Below, piece by piece: positions 9,103-18,293 of a DNA stretch of 64,000 nucleotides. Under the pieces are notes generated by a model. The model saw only the letters and a list, made by a program, of their open reading frames with translations, was not told the origin of the DNA and searched no databases. Origin of the DNA: Coleofasciculus sp040219735 (lineage in GTDB: Bacteria; Cyanobacteriota; Cyanobacteriia; Cyanobacteriales; Coleofasciculaceae); assembly GCA_040219735.1 (NCBI GenBank), contig JAVJRX010000063.1, one strand, 5' to 3'. Position 1 is the first letter of the stretch. Each line of letters begins with the position of its first letter. The translations under genes were made by a program, and so were the position numbers.

Positions 9103-9381
9103 TATAATTCGCTTTGTTTATTTTATCCAAGCCTATCGATTACTCCTAATCTAGCCTAAACTTAGTGTTCAGATATCAACTATATCTCCAAGTATATATC
9201 TTTAATTAGACCCAGATATTCATTAAATATAAATCCGCATATAATCCGATAAATTTAAGCCATTATTGAAAAAACAAATAAATTTATACTCGATGGATGA
9301 TGTGCATTTTCTTCTCAGCGTTAATAATTAAATTATTGAAAACTCGCTCACCGTTCCCAGAACAGCTATCGATGCAAAACC
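9103..9381. other. Divergent intergenic region
   Basis: About 280 AT-rich bases between the leftward kinase and the rightward genes leading to kdp. It probably holds promoters for both directions, but no site is clear enough to assign. Confidence 0.4.
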
Positions 9382-9675
9382 ATGTTTACATTGTCAATCC
9401 ACCTGATTCACCATCAAATTCAATGGTATAGCCGCCAATTCGGTATGAATTTTTCGGTTCTGCCGATACCCAAAGAATGCCTACTCCTGAATACGGTGAG
9501 ACTCACCCATGGAATTGCCTCCACAATTGAAGCAGCAATGAATTACGGACAGGACTTTCTGTTGATCGCTTTGTCCGACGCGATCGCCTCTATTTACGAA
9601 GTCCTAAATGACAACAGTGATGCCCTATTCCCGTCGGACTGGATTCGTCCCTTACAAAGGACAAATGATAAATAG
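9382..9675 (+). CDS. Hypothetical 97-residue protein upstream of kdpA
   Basis: No recognised domain. It is a small, mixed-composition protein with a helical-looking central part (RLTHGIASTIEAAMN, LIALSDAIASIYEVLND). A later ATG (MNFSVLPIP, about 9442) is a possible start. No strong ribosome binding site is visible. It reads in the same direction as the kdp genes but 175 bases of repeat-bearing DNA separate them. It may be a real small gene or spurious. Confidence 0.4.
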   Translation: MFTLSIHLIHHQIQWYSRQFGMNFSVLPIPKECLLLNTVRLTHGIASTIEAAMNYGQDFLLIALSDAIASIYEVLNDNSDALFPSDWIRPLQRTNDK

Positions 9676-9696
9676 GGAGCATGTTAACGCAAGTAG

Positions 9697-9722
9697 GTTG
9701 GGTCTTTAGAACGAAACCCAAC
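9697..9722. repeat. GTTGGGT...ACCCAAC hairpin upstream of kdpA
   Basis: Exact 7-base inverted repeat with a 12-base loop, of the GTTGGGTTTCG...ACCCAAC type that is widespread in cyanobacterial intergenic DNA. A related sequence occurs near 19880-19900. It lies in the leader or promoter region of the kdp genes; any regulatory effect is unknown. Confidence 0.5.
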
Positions 9723-9850
9723 GCCACCATTACCGTGAACATGACGTGCTTTCCATGACATGCACCCGATAAATAACGTAGCTTGCTTCTTTTCGGAAGC
9801 GAGTATAACGATCACCGCCGTTAAACTTTATTCTCCCCACCTACTGATTT

Positions 9851-11560
9851 ATGTTACAAGGCTTTTTTCAAATTGCCATAATCTTAGCAATATTAGTGGC
9901 AATTGTTCCCTTTTTTGGCACCTATATGGCGAGAGTGTTCTTGAGTGAGAGAACCATTCTCGACCCAATCCTGACACCGATTGAACGAGTCATTTATAAG
10001 CTAATTGGAATCCGCCCGCAACGAGATATGAGCGGTTGGCAGTATGCCAAAGGCGTGCTGTACAGCAACCTCGCCATGTTTGTCCTGGTGTATTTAATCT
10101 TCATGCTTCAGGGTATTCTACCTCTGAATCCCACAGAATTAGATGCACCGAGTTGGGATTTAGCCCTACACACGGCGATTTCCTTTGTCACCAACACCAA
10201 TCAGCAGCATTACTCTGGCGAAACCACATTCAGTTATGCCTCTCAAATGCTAGCGCTGGGGTATTTAATGTTTACCTCAGCCGCGACAGGTTTGGCAGTA
10301 GGAATCGCATTTATCCGAGGGTTAACAGGTAGATCATTAGGGAACTTCTATGTCGATTTAACCCGATCAATCACCCGAATTTTACTGCCGATTTCTCTAG
10401 TTGGGGGATTAGTCTTACTCATCCTCGGTATCCCAGAAACCTTAGCTGGATCTGCGGTTGCCACCACCTTAGAAGGTGCCACCCAATACATTGCCAGAGG
10501 TCCAGTTGCTCACTTTGAAATTATTAAAGAACTGGGCGAAAACGGGGGAGGATTTTTTGGCATCAACTCAGCCCATCCCTTTGAAAATCCCAACGGTGCG
10601 TCTAACCTGATTGAAACGATTATCATGTTGGTTATTCCCGCCGCACTCATTTACACCTACGGCATCTTTACTAATAACAAAAAGCAAGGCTGGTTACTCT
10701 TTGGCATGGTCTTTTTGATCTATACCGTCCTGATTGTCGTTGCTGCCATGGGTGAGTATCAAGGCAATCCCTTAGTCAACAATCGTTTAGGCGAACTGAC
10801 AACAAACTTAGAAGGAAAAGAAGTGCGCTTTGATTGGGCATTAACAGCACTTTGGGCAGTGTCTACCACAGGAACGATGTGTGGTGCAGTGAACGGAATG
10901 CATGATTCATTGATGCCACCCGGAGGTTTTACCACCTTATTCAATATGTTCCTACAAATTGTTTGGGGGGGTCAAGGAACGGGAACTGCCTATCTGTTTA
11001 CCTTCTTAATCTTGACGGTATTTCTCACCGGATTGATGGTGGGGCGAACCCCCGAACTCTTTGGACGCAAGATTGAAAAGCGGGAAATTATTCTGGCGAG
11101 TGTGATTTTGCTAGTCCACCCGATTATGATTTTGATTCCTGGTGCGATTAGTATTTCCTTCGCTGATACGGTGGGTTTGCCAGAGGTAGAAACCCTAGCC
11201 GGAATTACGAATCCCGGCTTTCACGGCATCTCCCAAGTTATTTACGAATATGCCTCTGCCGCCGCCAATAACGGGTCAGGATTTGAAGGATTAGCTGATG
11301 GTACGTTGTGGTGGAATTTGACAGCCAGCATTAGCCTCTTGGCAGGACGCTACATTCCCATTATTGCCCTATTGCTGTTAGCCGACAGTATGTACCGTAA
11401 ACAGCCTGTACCCGAAACAACAGGTACGCTGCGGACAGATACGGGATTGTTTACCGGTGTAACGGCTGGCGTGATTCTCATCCTTGGCGCCCTCACCTTC
11501 TTCCCCGTACTTGCCCTTGGACCGATTGCCGAAGCCTTTCAAATTGCCGCTGGCGGTTAA
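9851..11560 (+). CDS. kdpA: Potassium-transporting ATPase subunit KdpA
   Basis: The K+-binding and translocating subunit of the high-affinity KdpFABC pump in the plasma membrane. The 569-residue protein is close to the usual ~560. It starts MLQGFFQIAIIL, has about ten membrane segments, and carries the selectivity-filter regions typical of the family: TNTNQQHYSGE, ELGENGGGFFGINSAHPFENP, TTGTMCGAVNGMHDS and AAANNGSGFEG. It is the first gene of the kdpA-B-F-C cluster; kdpB follows after 53 bases. Confidence 0.96.
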   Translation: MLQGFFQIAIILAILVAIVPFFGTYMARVFLSERTILDPILTPIERVIYKLIGIRPQRDMSGWQYAKGVLYSNLAMFVLVYLIFMLQGILPLNPTELDAPSWDLALHTAISFVTNTNQQHYSGETTFSYASQMLALGYLMFTSAATGLAVGIAFIRGLTGRSLGNFYVDLTRSITRILLPISLVGGLVLLILGIPETLAGSAVATTLEGATQYIARGPVAHFEIIKELGENGGGFFGINSAHPFENPNGASNLIETIIMLVIPAALIYTYGIFTNNKKQGWLLFGMVFLIYTVLIVVAAMGEYQGNPLVNNRLGELTTNLEGKEVRFDWALTALWAVSTTGTMCGAVNGMHDSLMPPGGFTTLFNMFLQIVWGGQGTGTAYLFTFLILTVFLTGLMVGRTPELFGRKIEKREIILASVILLVHPIMILIPGAISISFADTVGLPEVETLAGITNPGFHGISQVIYEYASAAANNGSGFEGLADGTLWWNLTASISLLAGRYIPIIALLLLADSMYRKQPVPETTGTLRTDTGLFTGVTAGVILILGALTFFPVLALGPIAEAFQIAAGG

Positions 11561-11613
11561 TATTCAGCCTTTCATCGCCCTGACTAAACCCATTCATTAT
11601 CCATTGTTACGGT

Positions 11614-13719
11614 ATGAAAACGAAACAACCTCTGGAAACACCCCAAAAACAACCTCGCCGTCGTGAAAACCGACAGCAAAATAAACGACAACAGCGAGTG
11701 AATACAAAAGGACTCTACAAACGCGCGTTAGGGGATGCCTTCGTCAAGCTGAACCCCCGCGTGATGATGAAAAACCCAGTCATGTTTGTGGTTTGGGTGG
11801 GTACAATTATCACCATTTTGCTGGCGCTATATCCGAGTTTATTTGGTCCGGTTCCTGGAGACAATCAGCGCTTATTTAATAGTCTGGTTGCCATCATTCT
11901 CTTACTCACTCTTCTATTTGCCAATTTTGCCGAAGCCGTGGCAGAAGGGCGGGGTAAGGCACAGGCAGATTCCTTGCGTTCCACTCAATCCGATACCGTC
12001 GCCCGGAAACTTTTGCCTGATAATACGGTGGTAGAGGTGAGTTCCACCGAATTGCATAAAGGTGAAACCATTAAAGTGATTGCCGGTGACATCATTCCCG
12101 CCGATGGGGAAGTGATTGAAGGGGTGGCTTCGGTTGATGAATCCGCTATTACTGGGGAATCAGCCCCGGTTCTCAAGGAACCCGGTTCAGATGTGGCAAG
12201 TTCTGTGACAGGGGGAACCCGGATTCTATCTGATGAACTGATTATCCGGGTAACGGCAGAGCCCGGTCAAGGATTCCTGGATAGGATGATTGCTTTGGTG
12301 GAAGGGGCAGAACGCAGCAAGACGCCGAATGAGATTGCTTTAACGGTGTTGTTGGCGGTTCTTACCCAGGTGTTTTTAATTGTAGTCGTTACAATTCCCT
12401 CAATTGCTAATTATGTGGGTTCACCAGTGGGCGTGGTTACCTTAATTGCCCTATTGGTGGCGCTAATTCCGACAACAATTGGCGGATTACTCAGCGCGAT
12501 TGGTATCGCCGGGATGGATAGAGTTGCCCAGTTTAACGTAGTAGCCACCTCGGGACGGGCAGTGGAAGCCTGTGGTGATGTGAATACTTTGGTTCTGGAT
12601 AAAACTGGCACGATTACCCTGGGGAACCGCTTGGCTGAGGAGTTCATTCCCGTAAATGGTCACTGCGTTGTCGAGGTTGCCGATGTCGCATTAGCTGCCA
12701 GTATCTTTGATCAGACGCCGGAAGGCAAGTCGATTGTGAAACTGGCACATCATATTGGTTCAGCCATCACCTTTGACCGCAACGCGGCGGAAGGGGTAGA
12801 GTTTACGGCGAAAACTCGTATGAGTGGCACAAATCTCCCCAATGGGGACGAGGTACGCAAAGGCGCCGTGGATGCGATTAAGGGATTTGTGCGGTCTCGA
12901 GGCGGTCAATTTGCATCTGACTTAGATGAAGCTTACGAACGGGTTTCTCGCTTAGGAGGTACTCCCTTGGCGGTTGCCTGTGGTGAGGATATTTATGGCG
13001 TAATTTACCTCAAAGATATCATCAAACCGGGAATGCGCGATCGCTTTGACCAGTTGCGACGCATGGGGGTTAAGAGTGTGATGCTGACTGGGGATAACCG
13101 AATTACCGCCTCGGTGATTGCCCAAGAAGCCGGAGTGGATGACTTTATTGCCGAAGCGACACCGGAAGATAAAATCGCCGTGATTCAACAGGAACAAGCG
13201 GCGGGTAAATTGGTGGCGATGACGGGGGATGGGACGAATGACGCCCCAGCCTTGGCACAGGCAAATGTGGGATTAGCCATGAATTCTGGCACGCAAGCGG
13301 CAAAGGAAGCGGCGAATATGGTGGATTTAGATTCTGATCCGACTAAGTTAATTGATTTGGTCACTATTGGCAAACAGTTGCTGATTACGCGGGGGGCGTT
13401 AACTACCTTTTCTTTGGCAAATGATATCGCTAAATATTTTGCGATTATACCCGCCATGTTTGCGGCTGTTGGTATTGGCAATCTCAATATTATGGGGTTA
13501 GCCAGCGCTCAATCTGCCATATTAGCGGCGCTGATTTACAATGCCTTGATTATTCCTGCTTTAATTCCTTTGGCATTAAAAGGTGTGAAGTTTAGACCCT
13601 TAAGTGCCAATCAATTATTGCGACGAAATATATTGATTTACGGGTTAGGGGGAATTGTTGCACCGTTTATCGGAATTAAAGGGATTGATTGGTTAATAGC
13701 GGCTGTTGGATTGGCGTAG
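11614..13719 (+). CDS. kdpB: Potassium-transporting ATPase ATP-binding subunit KdpB
   Basis: P-type ATPase that energises K+ uptake through KdpA. The 701-residue protein has the phosphorylated aspartate at residue 329 in DKTGTIT, the dephosphorylation loop ITGESAPV, and the hinge motif MTGDGTNDAPALAQANVG. A strongly basic N-terminal extension of about 40 residues (rich in R, Q, K) precedes the part conserved with the E. coli enzyme. It is followed 27 bases later by the KdpF-like gene, which has a clear AAGGAG ribosome binding site. Confidence 0.96.
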   Translation: MKTKQPLETPQKQPRRRENRQQNKRQQRVNTKGLYKRALGDAFVKLNPRVMMKNPVMFVVWVGTIITILLALYPSLFGPVPGDNQRLFNSLVAIILLLTLLFANFAEAVAEGRGKAQADSLRSTQSDTVARKLLPDNTVVEVSSTELHKGETIKVIAGDIIPADGEVIEGVASVDESAITGESAPVLKEPGSDVASSVTGGTRILSDELIIRVTAEPGQGFLDRMIALVEGAERSKTPNEIALTVLLAVLTQVFLIVVVTIPSIANYVGSPVGVVTLIALLVALIPTTIGGLLSAIGIAGMDRVAQFNVVATSGRAVEACGDVNTLVLDKTGTITLGNRLAEEFIPVNGHCVVEVADVALAASIFDQTPEGKSIVKLAHHIGSAITFDRNAAEGVEFTAKTRMSGTNLPNGDEVRKGAVDAIKGFVRSRGGQFASDLDEAYERVSRLGGTPLAVACGEDIYGVIYLKDIIKPGMRDRFDQLRRMGVKSVMLTGDNRITASVIAQEAGVDDFIAEATPEDKIAVIQQEQAAGKLVAMTGDGTNDAPALAQANVGLAMNSGTQAAKEAANMVDLDSDPTKLIDLVTIGKQLLITRGALTTFSLANDIAKYFAIIPAMFAAVGIGNLNIMGLASAQSAILAALIYNALIIPALIPLALKGVKFRPLSANQLLRRNILIYGLGGIVAPFIGIKGIDWLIAAVGLA

Positions 13720-13746
13720 CACCACTATTTAAAAAGGAGATAACAG

Positions 13747-14016
13747 ATGAAACCAGGGAAGGATTTAAACGAAATTGTACCTAGAGACGTGAGTGAACTG
13801 ATTGAGTTAGTCCAAGAACAGTGGCAAGGCAATCGCTTACCGATTCAACTCTTTCTACTAATGTGCTTAAATCTCGCGATCGCGCCAGCCGTCTATGCCA
13901 CGACAGGGAATGAAATTACCCGCCAAGCGGCTTATGCGATCGGCATTTTGGGCATTGTCACTCTGGGACTATCCGTGTACTTATTTGTAGTTATTTTTCA
14001 ACCGGAGCGATTTTAA
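13747..14016 (+). CDS. kdpF: KdpF-like small subunit (KdpG-type)
   Basis: An 89-residue protein with two predicted membrane segments (about residues 35-52 and 62-85). The C-terminal end, LGLSVYLFVVIFQPERF, matches the single-helix KdpF subunit that stabilises the KdpABC complex, but this protein is about three times longer, with a soluble acidic N-terminus (EIVPRDVSELIELVQEQW). In Anabaena the longer gene between kdpB and kdpC has, as I recall, been called kdpG. A strong ribosome binding site (AAAGGAGA) lies 7 bases before the start. Confidence 0.75.
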   Translation: MKPGKDLNEIVPRDVSELIELVQEQWQGNRLPIQLFLLMCLNLAIAPAVYATTGNEITRQAAYAIGILGIVTLGLSVYLFVVIFQPERF

Positions 14017-14018
14017 TC

Positions 14019-14183
14019 ATGTGGAAAGAACTTGTTGAAGAAATTCGGAGTAGAATAGCCAATTGGCGAATCAAGCGTCAGTGGCGGCATGTATGGTTAG
14101 AACGGTATCAGAAGAAACACCAGAAAAAACAATCAAAGACATCTGAACCGAACCAGCCGAATAAAATCTGTCAATTCCGTTAA
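14019..14183 (+). CDS. 54-residue basic ORF between kdpF and kdpC
   Basis: Starts ATG two bases after the KdpF-like stop, so translation is probably coupled. Product of 54 residues begins MWKELVEEIRSRIANWRIK and is highly basic and Trp/Arg/Lys/Gln rich (KRQWRHVW, KKHQKKQSK), ending ICQFR. No membrane segment and no family recognised. The tight spacing inside a kdp operon and the helical amphipathic start favour a real gene, possibly a membrane-surface partner of the pump; a chance ORF cannot be ruled out. Confidence 0.5.
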   Translation: MWKELVEEIRSRIANWRIKRQWRHVWLERYQKKHQKKQSKTSEPNQPNKICQFR

Positions 14184-14259
14184 TTTGCCTCAGAAATAGG
14201 GGGAGCATCTTGCTCCCTTAACCTACCCTACCAGCACTACCCATTCATCATTCAAAACC

Positions 14260-14838
14260 ATGTCTGTCATTCGAGAAACGATTACAGGAATTCGTGCCAC
14301 GTTAGTTTTGTGGATTTTGACCGCCCTAATTTATCCCTTTTTGATGATTTTTATCGGTCAAGTATTTTTTCCCTATCAAGCCAATGGCAGTTTGATTACC
14401 AATAACCAAGGACAAGTCATCGGTTCAGCGTTGATTGGTCAATCTTTCTCCTCTGAACAATATTTCTGGAGTCGTCCCAGTACCGTAAACTACTCTGAAG
14501 GGGAAGATGCGGCACCAACTGGTATTTCGGGTGCGAGTAATTTAGCACCCAGTAATCCAGAATTAATCATACGAGTTCAGGAAACCATTGATCAACTTCA
14601 GGAAGCAGGAATTGAGTCAACGGCTGATTTAGTTTATGCCTCTGGTTCGGGTTTAGATCCGCATATTAGCATTGAGGCAGCCAGAAGACAAATTGAGCGG
14701 GTTTCCCAGGCACGTTCCCTAGAAACCAATCAAGTCGAGACTCTCATTCGTCAATATACAGACAGTCGATTTCTCGGCATCTTTGGTGAACCCGGAGTGA
14801 ATGTTTTAAGGCTGAATTTGGCACTCGATGCGCTGTAA
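14260..14838 (+). CDS. kdpC: Potassium-transporting ATPase subunit KdpC
   Basis: The single-span chaperone-like subunit that increases ATP affinity of KdpB. 192 residues: one membrane helix near the N-terminus (TLVLWILTALIYPFLMIFIG), then a periplasmic domain with the family signatures IGQSFSSEQYFWSRPS, ASGSGLDPHIS and FGEPGVNVLRLN. It follows the 54-codon ORF after 76 bases. Confidence 0.95.
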   Translation: MSVIRETITGIRATLVLWILTALIYPFLMIFIGQVFFPYQANGSLITNNQGQVIGSALIGQSFSSEQYFWSRPSTVNYSEGEDAAPTGISGASNLAPSNPELIIRVQETIDQLQEAGIESTADLVYASGSGLDPHISIEAARRQIERVSQARSLETNQVETLIRQYTDSRFLGIFGEPGVNVLRLNLALDAL

Positions 14839-14880
14839 TCGATAAACCTCAAGGGAATATATATTCCTACAGTATAGGTC

Positions 14881-15195
14881 ATGAAACTGCGAACAAAAAT
14901 TCTAGCGGGTTATGGTGCTACCTTACTATTAGTTGTTCTCGTTTGTGGCTGGGGTGTGGTTAATCTTCGCCGTCTAGGTAAAACGAGTGAAGCCATTCTT
15001 AGGGAAAACTACCGTAGCATTCTGGCAAAGGAAGTAAGTTTACATTTACATTACCCATTTTTAAGCAGCTCCACATTTAATTTTCCTGAATTTTCTAGCC
15101 ACGACAATCACTTTATCTGCAAAACAATTCACGTTAAATATGGAATTAATTACTCCTTATATCACGCCAACAAAGGAAACAAAAACGATGAATAA
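14881..15195 (+). pseudogene. N-terminal fragment of a sensor kinase/chemoreceptor-like protein
   Basis: The first ~50 residues (MKLRTKILAGYGATLLLVVL, then WGVVNLRRLGKTSEAILREN) match the start of kinases or receptors with a four-helix-bundle periplasmic sensor: first membrane helix plus start of helix 1. After NYRSILA (about base 15030) the sequence stops resembling any sensor and continues through low-complexity AT-rich DNA to a stop at 15195. HAMP, HisKA and ATPase domains are absent. It appears to be what remains after deletion of a kinase that probably accompanied the next gene's receiver. Confidence 0.6.
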
Positions 15196-15850
15196 TGCCA
15201 ACATTTTAATTGTGGATGATGAAAAAAACATTCGACTAACCATTGCTCAGTCATTAGACCCATTAGGGTATCAGGTAGGAACAGCAGACAATGGAGAGGA
15301 TGCTCTATTACAGTTACAATCTCAAGAATATGATCTGATTCTGTTAGACCTAAAAATGCCAGGAATGAATGGATTAGAAGTGCTGCGACGTGCTATCGAG
15401 ATACATCCAGATATTAAAGTTATCATTATTTCCGCACATGGCACGATTGAAGATGCTGTTGAAGCGATGAAGCTAGGCGCTGTCGATTTTTTGCAAAAGC
15501 CGTTTACTCCTAAAGAACTGCGTGATCTTGTTTTCCAGGTTTTAGAGATTGAATCCTCTAAAACCAATGAATCATCTAGCTATAAAAAGGAAATAAATAT
15601 TGCCAAAAAATGGCGGCGTAAACGGCAATTCAACAAAGCAATTGTCCATGTTAAACAAGCCATTGGTTTAGATCCATCTCTACCCGATGCCTTTAATATG
15701 TTGGGTGAATTACAGGAAATTGAAGGCGAGTTATTGGAAGCGTTAAAAAATTACCGAGTTGCTCTAGACCTTGATCCCACCTACAAACCGGCACAAGCGA
15801 ACCTCAAACGAGCCACACAATCCCCCAAAAGCCGTCCTCCGTTGAGTTAA
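15188..15850 (+). CDS. Response regulator with receiver and TPR-like domain
   Basis: 220 residues from ATG 15188, which has AAGGAA about nine bases upstream; an upstream ATG at 15140 would add 16 unlikely residues. The receiver has ILIVDDEKN, phospho-aspartate in LILLDLKMPGMNG, the Ser/Thr switch in IIISAHG and the lysine in FLQKPFTP. After residue ~130 a TPR-like region follows (KQFN-AIVHVKQAIGLDPS and EALKNYRVALDLDPTYKPA). No DNA-binding domain, so it probably acts by protein contact. It lies just after a broken kinase fragment and 4 bases before the next gene. Confidence 0.85.
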   Translation: MNNANILIVDDEKNIRLTIAQSLDPLGYQVGTADNGEDALLQLQSQEYDLILLDLKMPGMNGLEVLRRAIEIHPDIKVIIISAHGTIEDAVEAMKLGAVDFLQKPFTPKELRDLVFQVLEIESSKTNESSSYKKEINIAKKWRRKRQFNKAIVHVKQAIGLDPSLPDAFNMLGELQEIEGELLEALKNYRVALDLDPTYKPAQANLKRATQSPKSRPPLS

Positions 15851-15854
15851 CGCC

Positions 15855-16199
15855 ATGCGGAAGTTGATTCTATTTTTGACCACCTCCTTTCTAGTCAGAG
15901 TTCTAATTTGGATTCCGCTGCGGTTTCTATTTCTCAGGCTCTTTGGATTATACGTCGGGAGTTATCTGTTTAACTTTTTTGGAGGTCTTCTATTTCTCTA
16001 TTTTTTAGAGCGGCTTTTTGTCCTATTTCAAGAAGATGATGGTCGAGGTTTAATTGGCGTGTTTATCCCGGAATGGATAGAACAACCTGTTGCTAAGGTG
16101 TTTTGGCAAATCACTCGACCTGTGCGAAAACAATGGTTTATTTATAAACACGGCTATTCTCCACAGGTTAAACCTAAAAAAGAACCCGTCCAAAACTAA
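15855..16199 (+). CDS. Small membrane protein of unknown function
   Basis: 114 residues with two hydrophobic segments (roughly residues 4-30 and 38-62, aromatic and leucine rich) and a basic C-terminus ending PKKEPVQN. No family recognised. It starts 4 bases after the receiver-TPR gene and is followed after 38 bases by the antiporter gene, so an operon with K+/H+ transport genes is likely. Confidence 0.65.
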   Translation: MRKLILFLTTSFLVRVLIWIPLRFLFLRLFGLYVGSYLFNFFGGLLFLYFLERLFVLFQEDDGRGLIGVFIPEWIEQPVAKVFWQITRPVRKQWFIYKHGYSPQVKPKKEPVQN

Positions 16200-16237
16200 A
16201 TTATTGGTTACTTGTAAAATAGACATCCTTAAGTAGA

Positions 16238-18268
16238 ATGCTCCTACTGACTTATCTAGCTCAAGTCTTACCCGGACCGATTACTGACCCCGTAGCCGTT
16301 TTCCTCACCATTTTGGCGATTATGTTAGTCGCTCCGCTTCTATTTGAGCGGCTGCAACTCCCTGGGATTGTCGGGTTAATCCTGGCTGGTGTGGTGGTTG
16401 GACCCCATGTTCTAGGTCTGCTGGAACGCGACAGTACAATTGTTCTACTAGGAACCGTCGGGTTGCTATTTTTGATGTTCATGGCGGGGTTGGAAACCAG
16501 CCTAAATGACCTTAAAGACAATGCTAGTAAAGCCGTTATTTTCGGGTTAACTACCTTTACTGTGCCGATGGTACTGGGGACATTTGCCATGTTGGTGTTG
16601 GGATATGGCGTCTTAGCCGGAATACTGGTAGCCTCCTGCTTCGCGTCTCATACCCTCCTAGCATTACCCCTGTTGAACAAGCTGGGAATTATGCGAACTC
16701 AGGCTGTAACCGCGACTCTAGGAGCAACCTTAATTACCAATGTATTGGCATTATTAGTATTAGCCGTTGTCCTCAAAGCAGCTAGCGGAACACTCACCCT
16801 CAGTTTTTGGTTATTTCTGATTCCAGCGCTTTGCATTTATACATTTGCCACCCTCTGGGGTGTTCCTAAAATCGGTCGCTGGTTTTTTCGACGGTTTGGA
16901 CATGACGAAGGTGCAGAATTCATCTTTGTTTTGGCGACATTATTTGTCATTTCTTATCTGGCAGGTTTGATTGAAATTGAACCCATTATTGGTGCATTTT
17001 TAGCGGGAATTGCCCTGACGCCACTGATTCCCCAACTGAGTCCTTTGATGAATCGGATTCAGTTTATTGGTAACACCTTATTTGTGCCATTTTTTCTGAT
17101 TTCCGTAGGAATGCTGATTAACCCTTTGGTGTTAATCCAGCAACCTAAATCTATTTTAATTGCTGCTGTCATTGTTGTCGTTGAAGTCATCAGTAAGTTT
17201 CTGGCGGCTTGGGGAACAGGGAAGTGGTTTGGCTTTCGATTTCCCAGCATCATGGTCATGTTTGGTTTGTCCATGGCTCAAGCCGCTTCCACGCTAGCCG
17301 CTATTACAGTTGCCTATGATGTCGAACTGGTTGATGAGTTAACCGTTAATGGCATTATTGCCATGATCCTAGTGACTTGTATTGCTTCACCCTGGATCAC
17401 TGAGCGCTGGGGGAAGAAAGTCGAAACTGTCCAAACTCTCTCAGTTGAAACCGAAAGTTCTCAGCGATTGGGGAAGCGCGTTCTCGTTCCGGTTGCTAAT
17501 CCCAACACTGAAGATAACCTGCTGCAATTGGCATTAATCTTGGCAAAAACTGCTCAAGGAACATTACTCCCACTTCATGTGATTTCCGATAAATATAAAC
17601 CTGTAACTCCCCAAGCCAAGATGCTACAAACCCAGCTCTTAGCCACAGCAGAAGCCATCGCTCATGCCGCCGTAACTCAGGTGGAGTCAATTGGTCGAGT
17701 GGATGATGCAATTGACAGAGGAATTACCCGCACAGCATCAGAACGTGATGCTAGTCTGATTATTTGTGGGTGGAAAGGATACTCAACTACACGCGATAAT
17801 TTTTTTGGCAGTGTTATCGATAATGTAATCCAGCGCTCCCCTGTCCCCGTATTAATTAGTCGGTTTTCCCAACCGATTGAAAATACCCGACGAGTTCTTT
17901 TAGCCGCAGACGCTCAAACTACGTCATCGGCTACATTTAAACAAACCGTAGAAGTCGCTGATAATTTAGCCAAAGAACTCAAAGCAACCCTCCAACTTGT
18001 GGTAGTTGCGACTCACTCGAAACCGTTCAAGCTACAGCCAGAATCAGTTGGGTTAAGTATCGATACTCCACTAATGCAAGTGCGGGGAAATTTTGTCAAA
18101 AAAGTTTCGCGCCTGCTGCAAAGGGATGATTTGCTGATTTTAATGGCATACACGGATTCTACTCGTTTATTAAGTTTGCCAGGGCAACTAATGGAACCCG
18201 AGGCGATCGCACGAACTCATCCCGATACCTCGATGATTGTGGTTCATTTCCCGAAGACTATTTTATAA
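16238..18268 (+). CDS. CPA2-type cation:proton antiporter with universal-stress domains
   Basis: 676 residues. Residues ~15-390 form a Kef/NapA-like exchanger with about twelve membrane segments and motifs such as LPGIVGLILAGVVVGPHVLG, and GLLFLMFMAGLE. The remaining ~280 residues are soluble and contain two universal-stress-like halves: KRVLVPVANPNTEDNLLQLA and DASLIICGWKGY...FFGSVIDNVIQRSPVPVL. The transported ion (Na+ or K+) cannot be told from sequence. Its place between kdpC and the KdpD gene suggests shared control of cation balance. Confidence 0.88.
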   Translation: MLLLTYLAQVLPGPITDPVAVFLTILAIMLVAPLLFERLQLPGIVGLILAGVVVGPHVLGLLERDSTIVLLGTVGLLFLMFMAGLETSLNDLKDNASKAVIFGLTTFTVPMVLGTFAMLVLGYGVLAGILVASCFASHTLLALPLLNKLGIMRTQAVTATLGATLITNVLALLVLAVVLKAASGTLTLSFWLFLIPALCIYTFATLWGVPKIGRWFFRRFGHDEGAEFIFVLATLFVISYLAGLIEIEPIIGAFLAGIALTPLIPQLSPLMNRIQFIGNTLFVPFFLISVGMLINPLVLIQQPKSILIAAVIVVVEVISKFLAAWGTGKWFGFRFPSIMVMFGLSMAQAASTLAAITVAYDVELVDELTVNGIIAMILVTCIASPWITERWGKKVETVQTLSVETESSQRLGKRVLVPVANPNTEDNLLQLALILAKTAQGTLLPLHVISDKYKPVTPQAKMLQTQLLATAEAIAHAAVTQVESIGRVDDAIDRGITRTASERDASLIICGWKGYSTTRDNFFGSVIDNVIQRSPVPVLISRFSQPIENTRRVLLAADAQTTSSATFKQTVEVADNLAKELKATLQLVVVATHSKPFKLQPESVGLSIDTPLMQVRGNFVKKVSRLLQRDDLLILMAYTDSTRLLSLPGQLMEPEAIARTHPDTSMIVVHFPKTIL

Positions 18269-18293
18269 GTTAACTTCTACTTTTTGATCCGCG

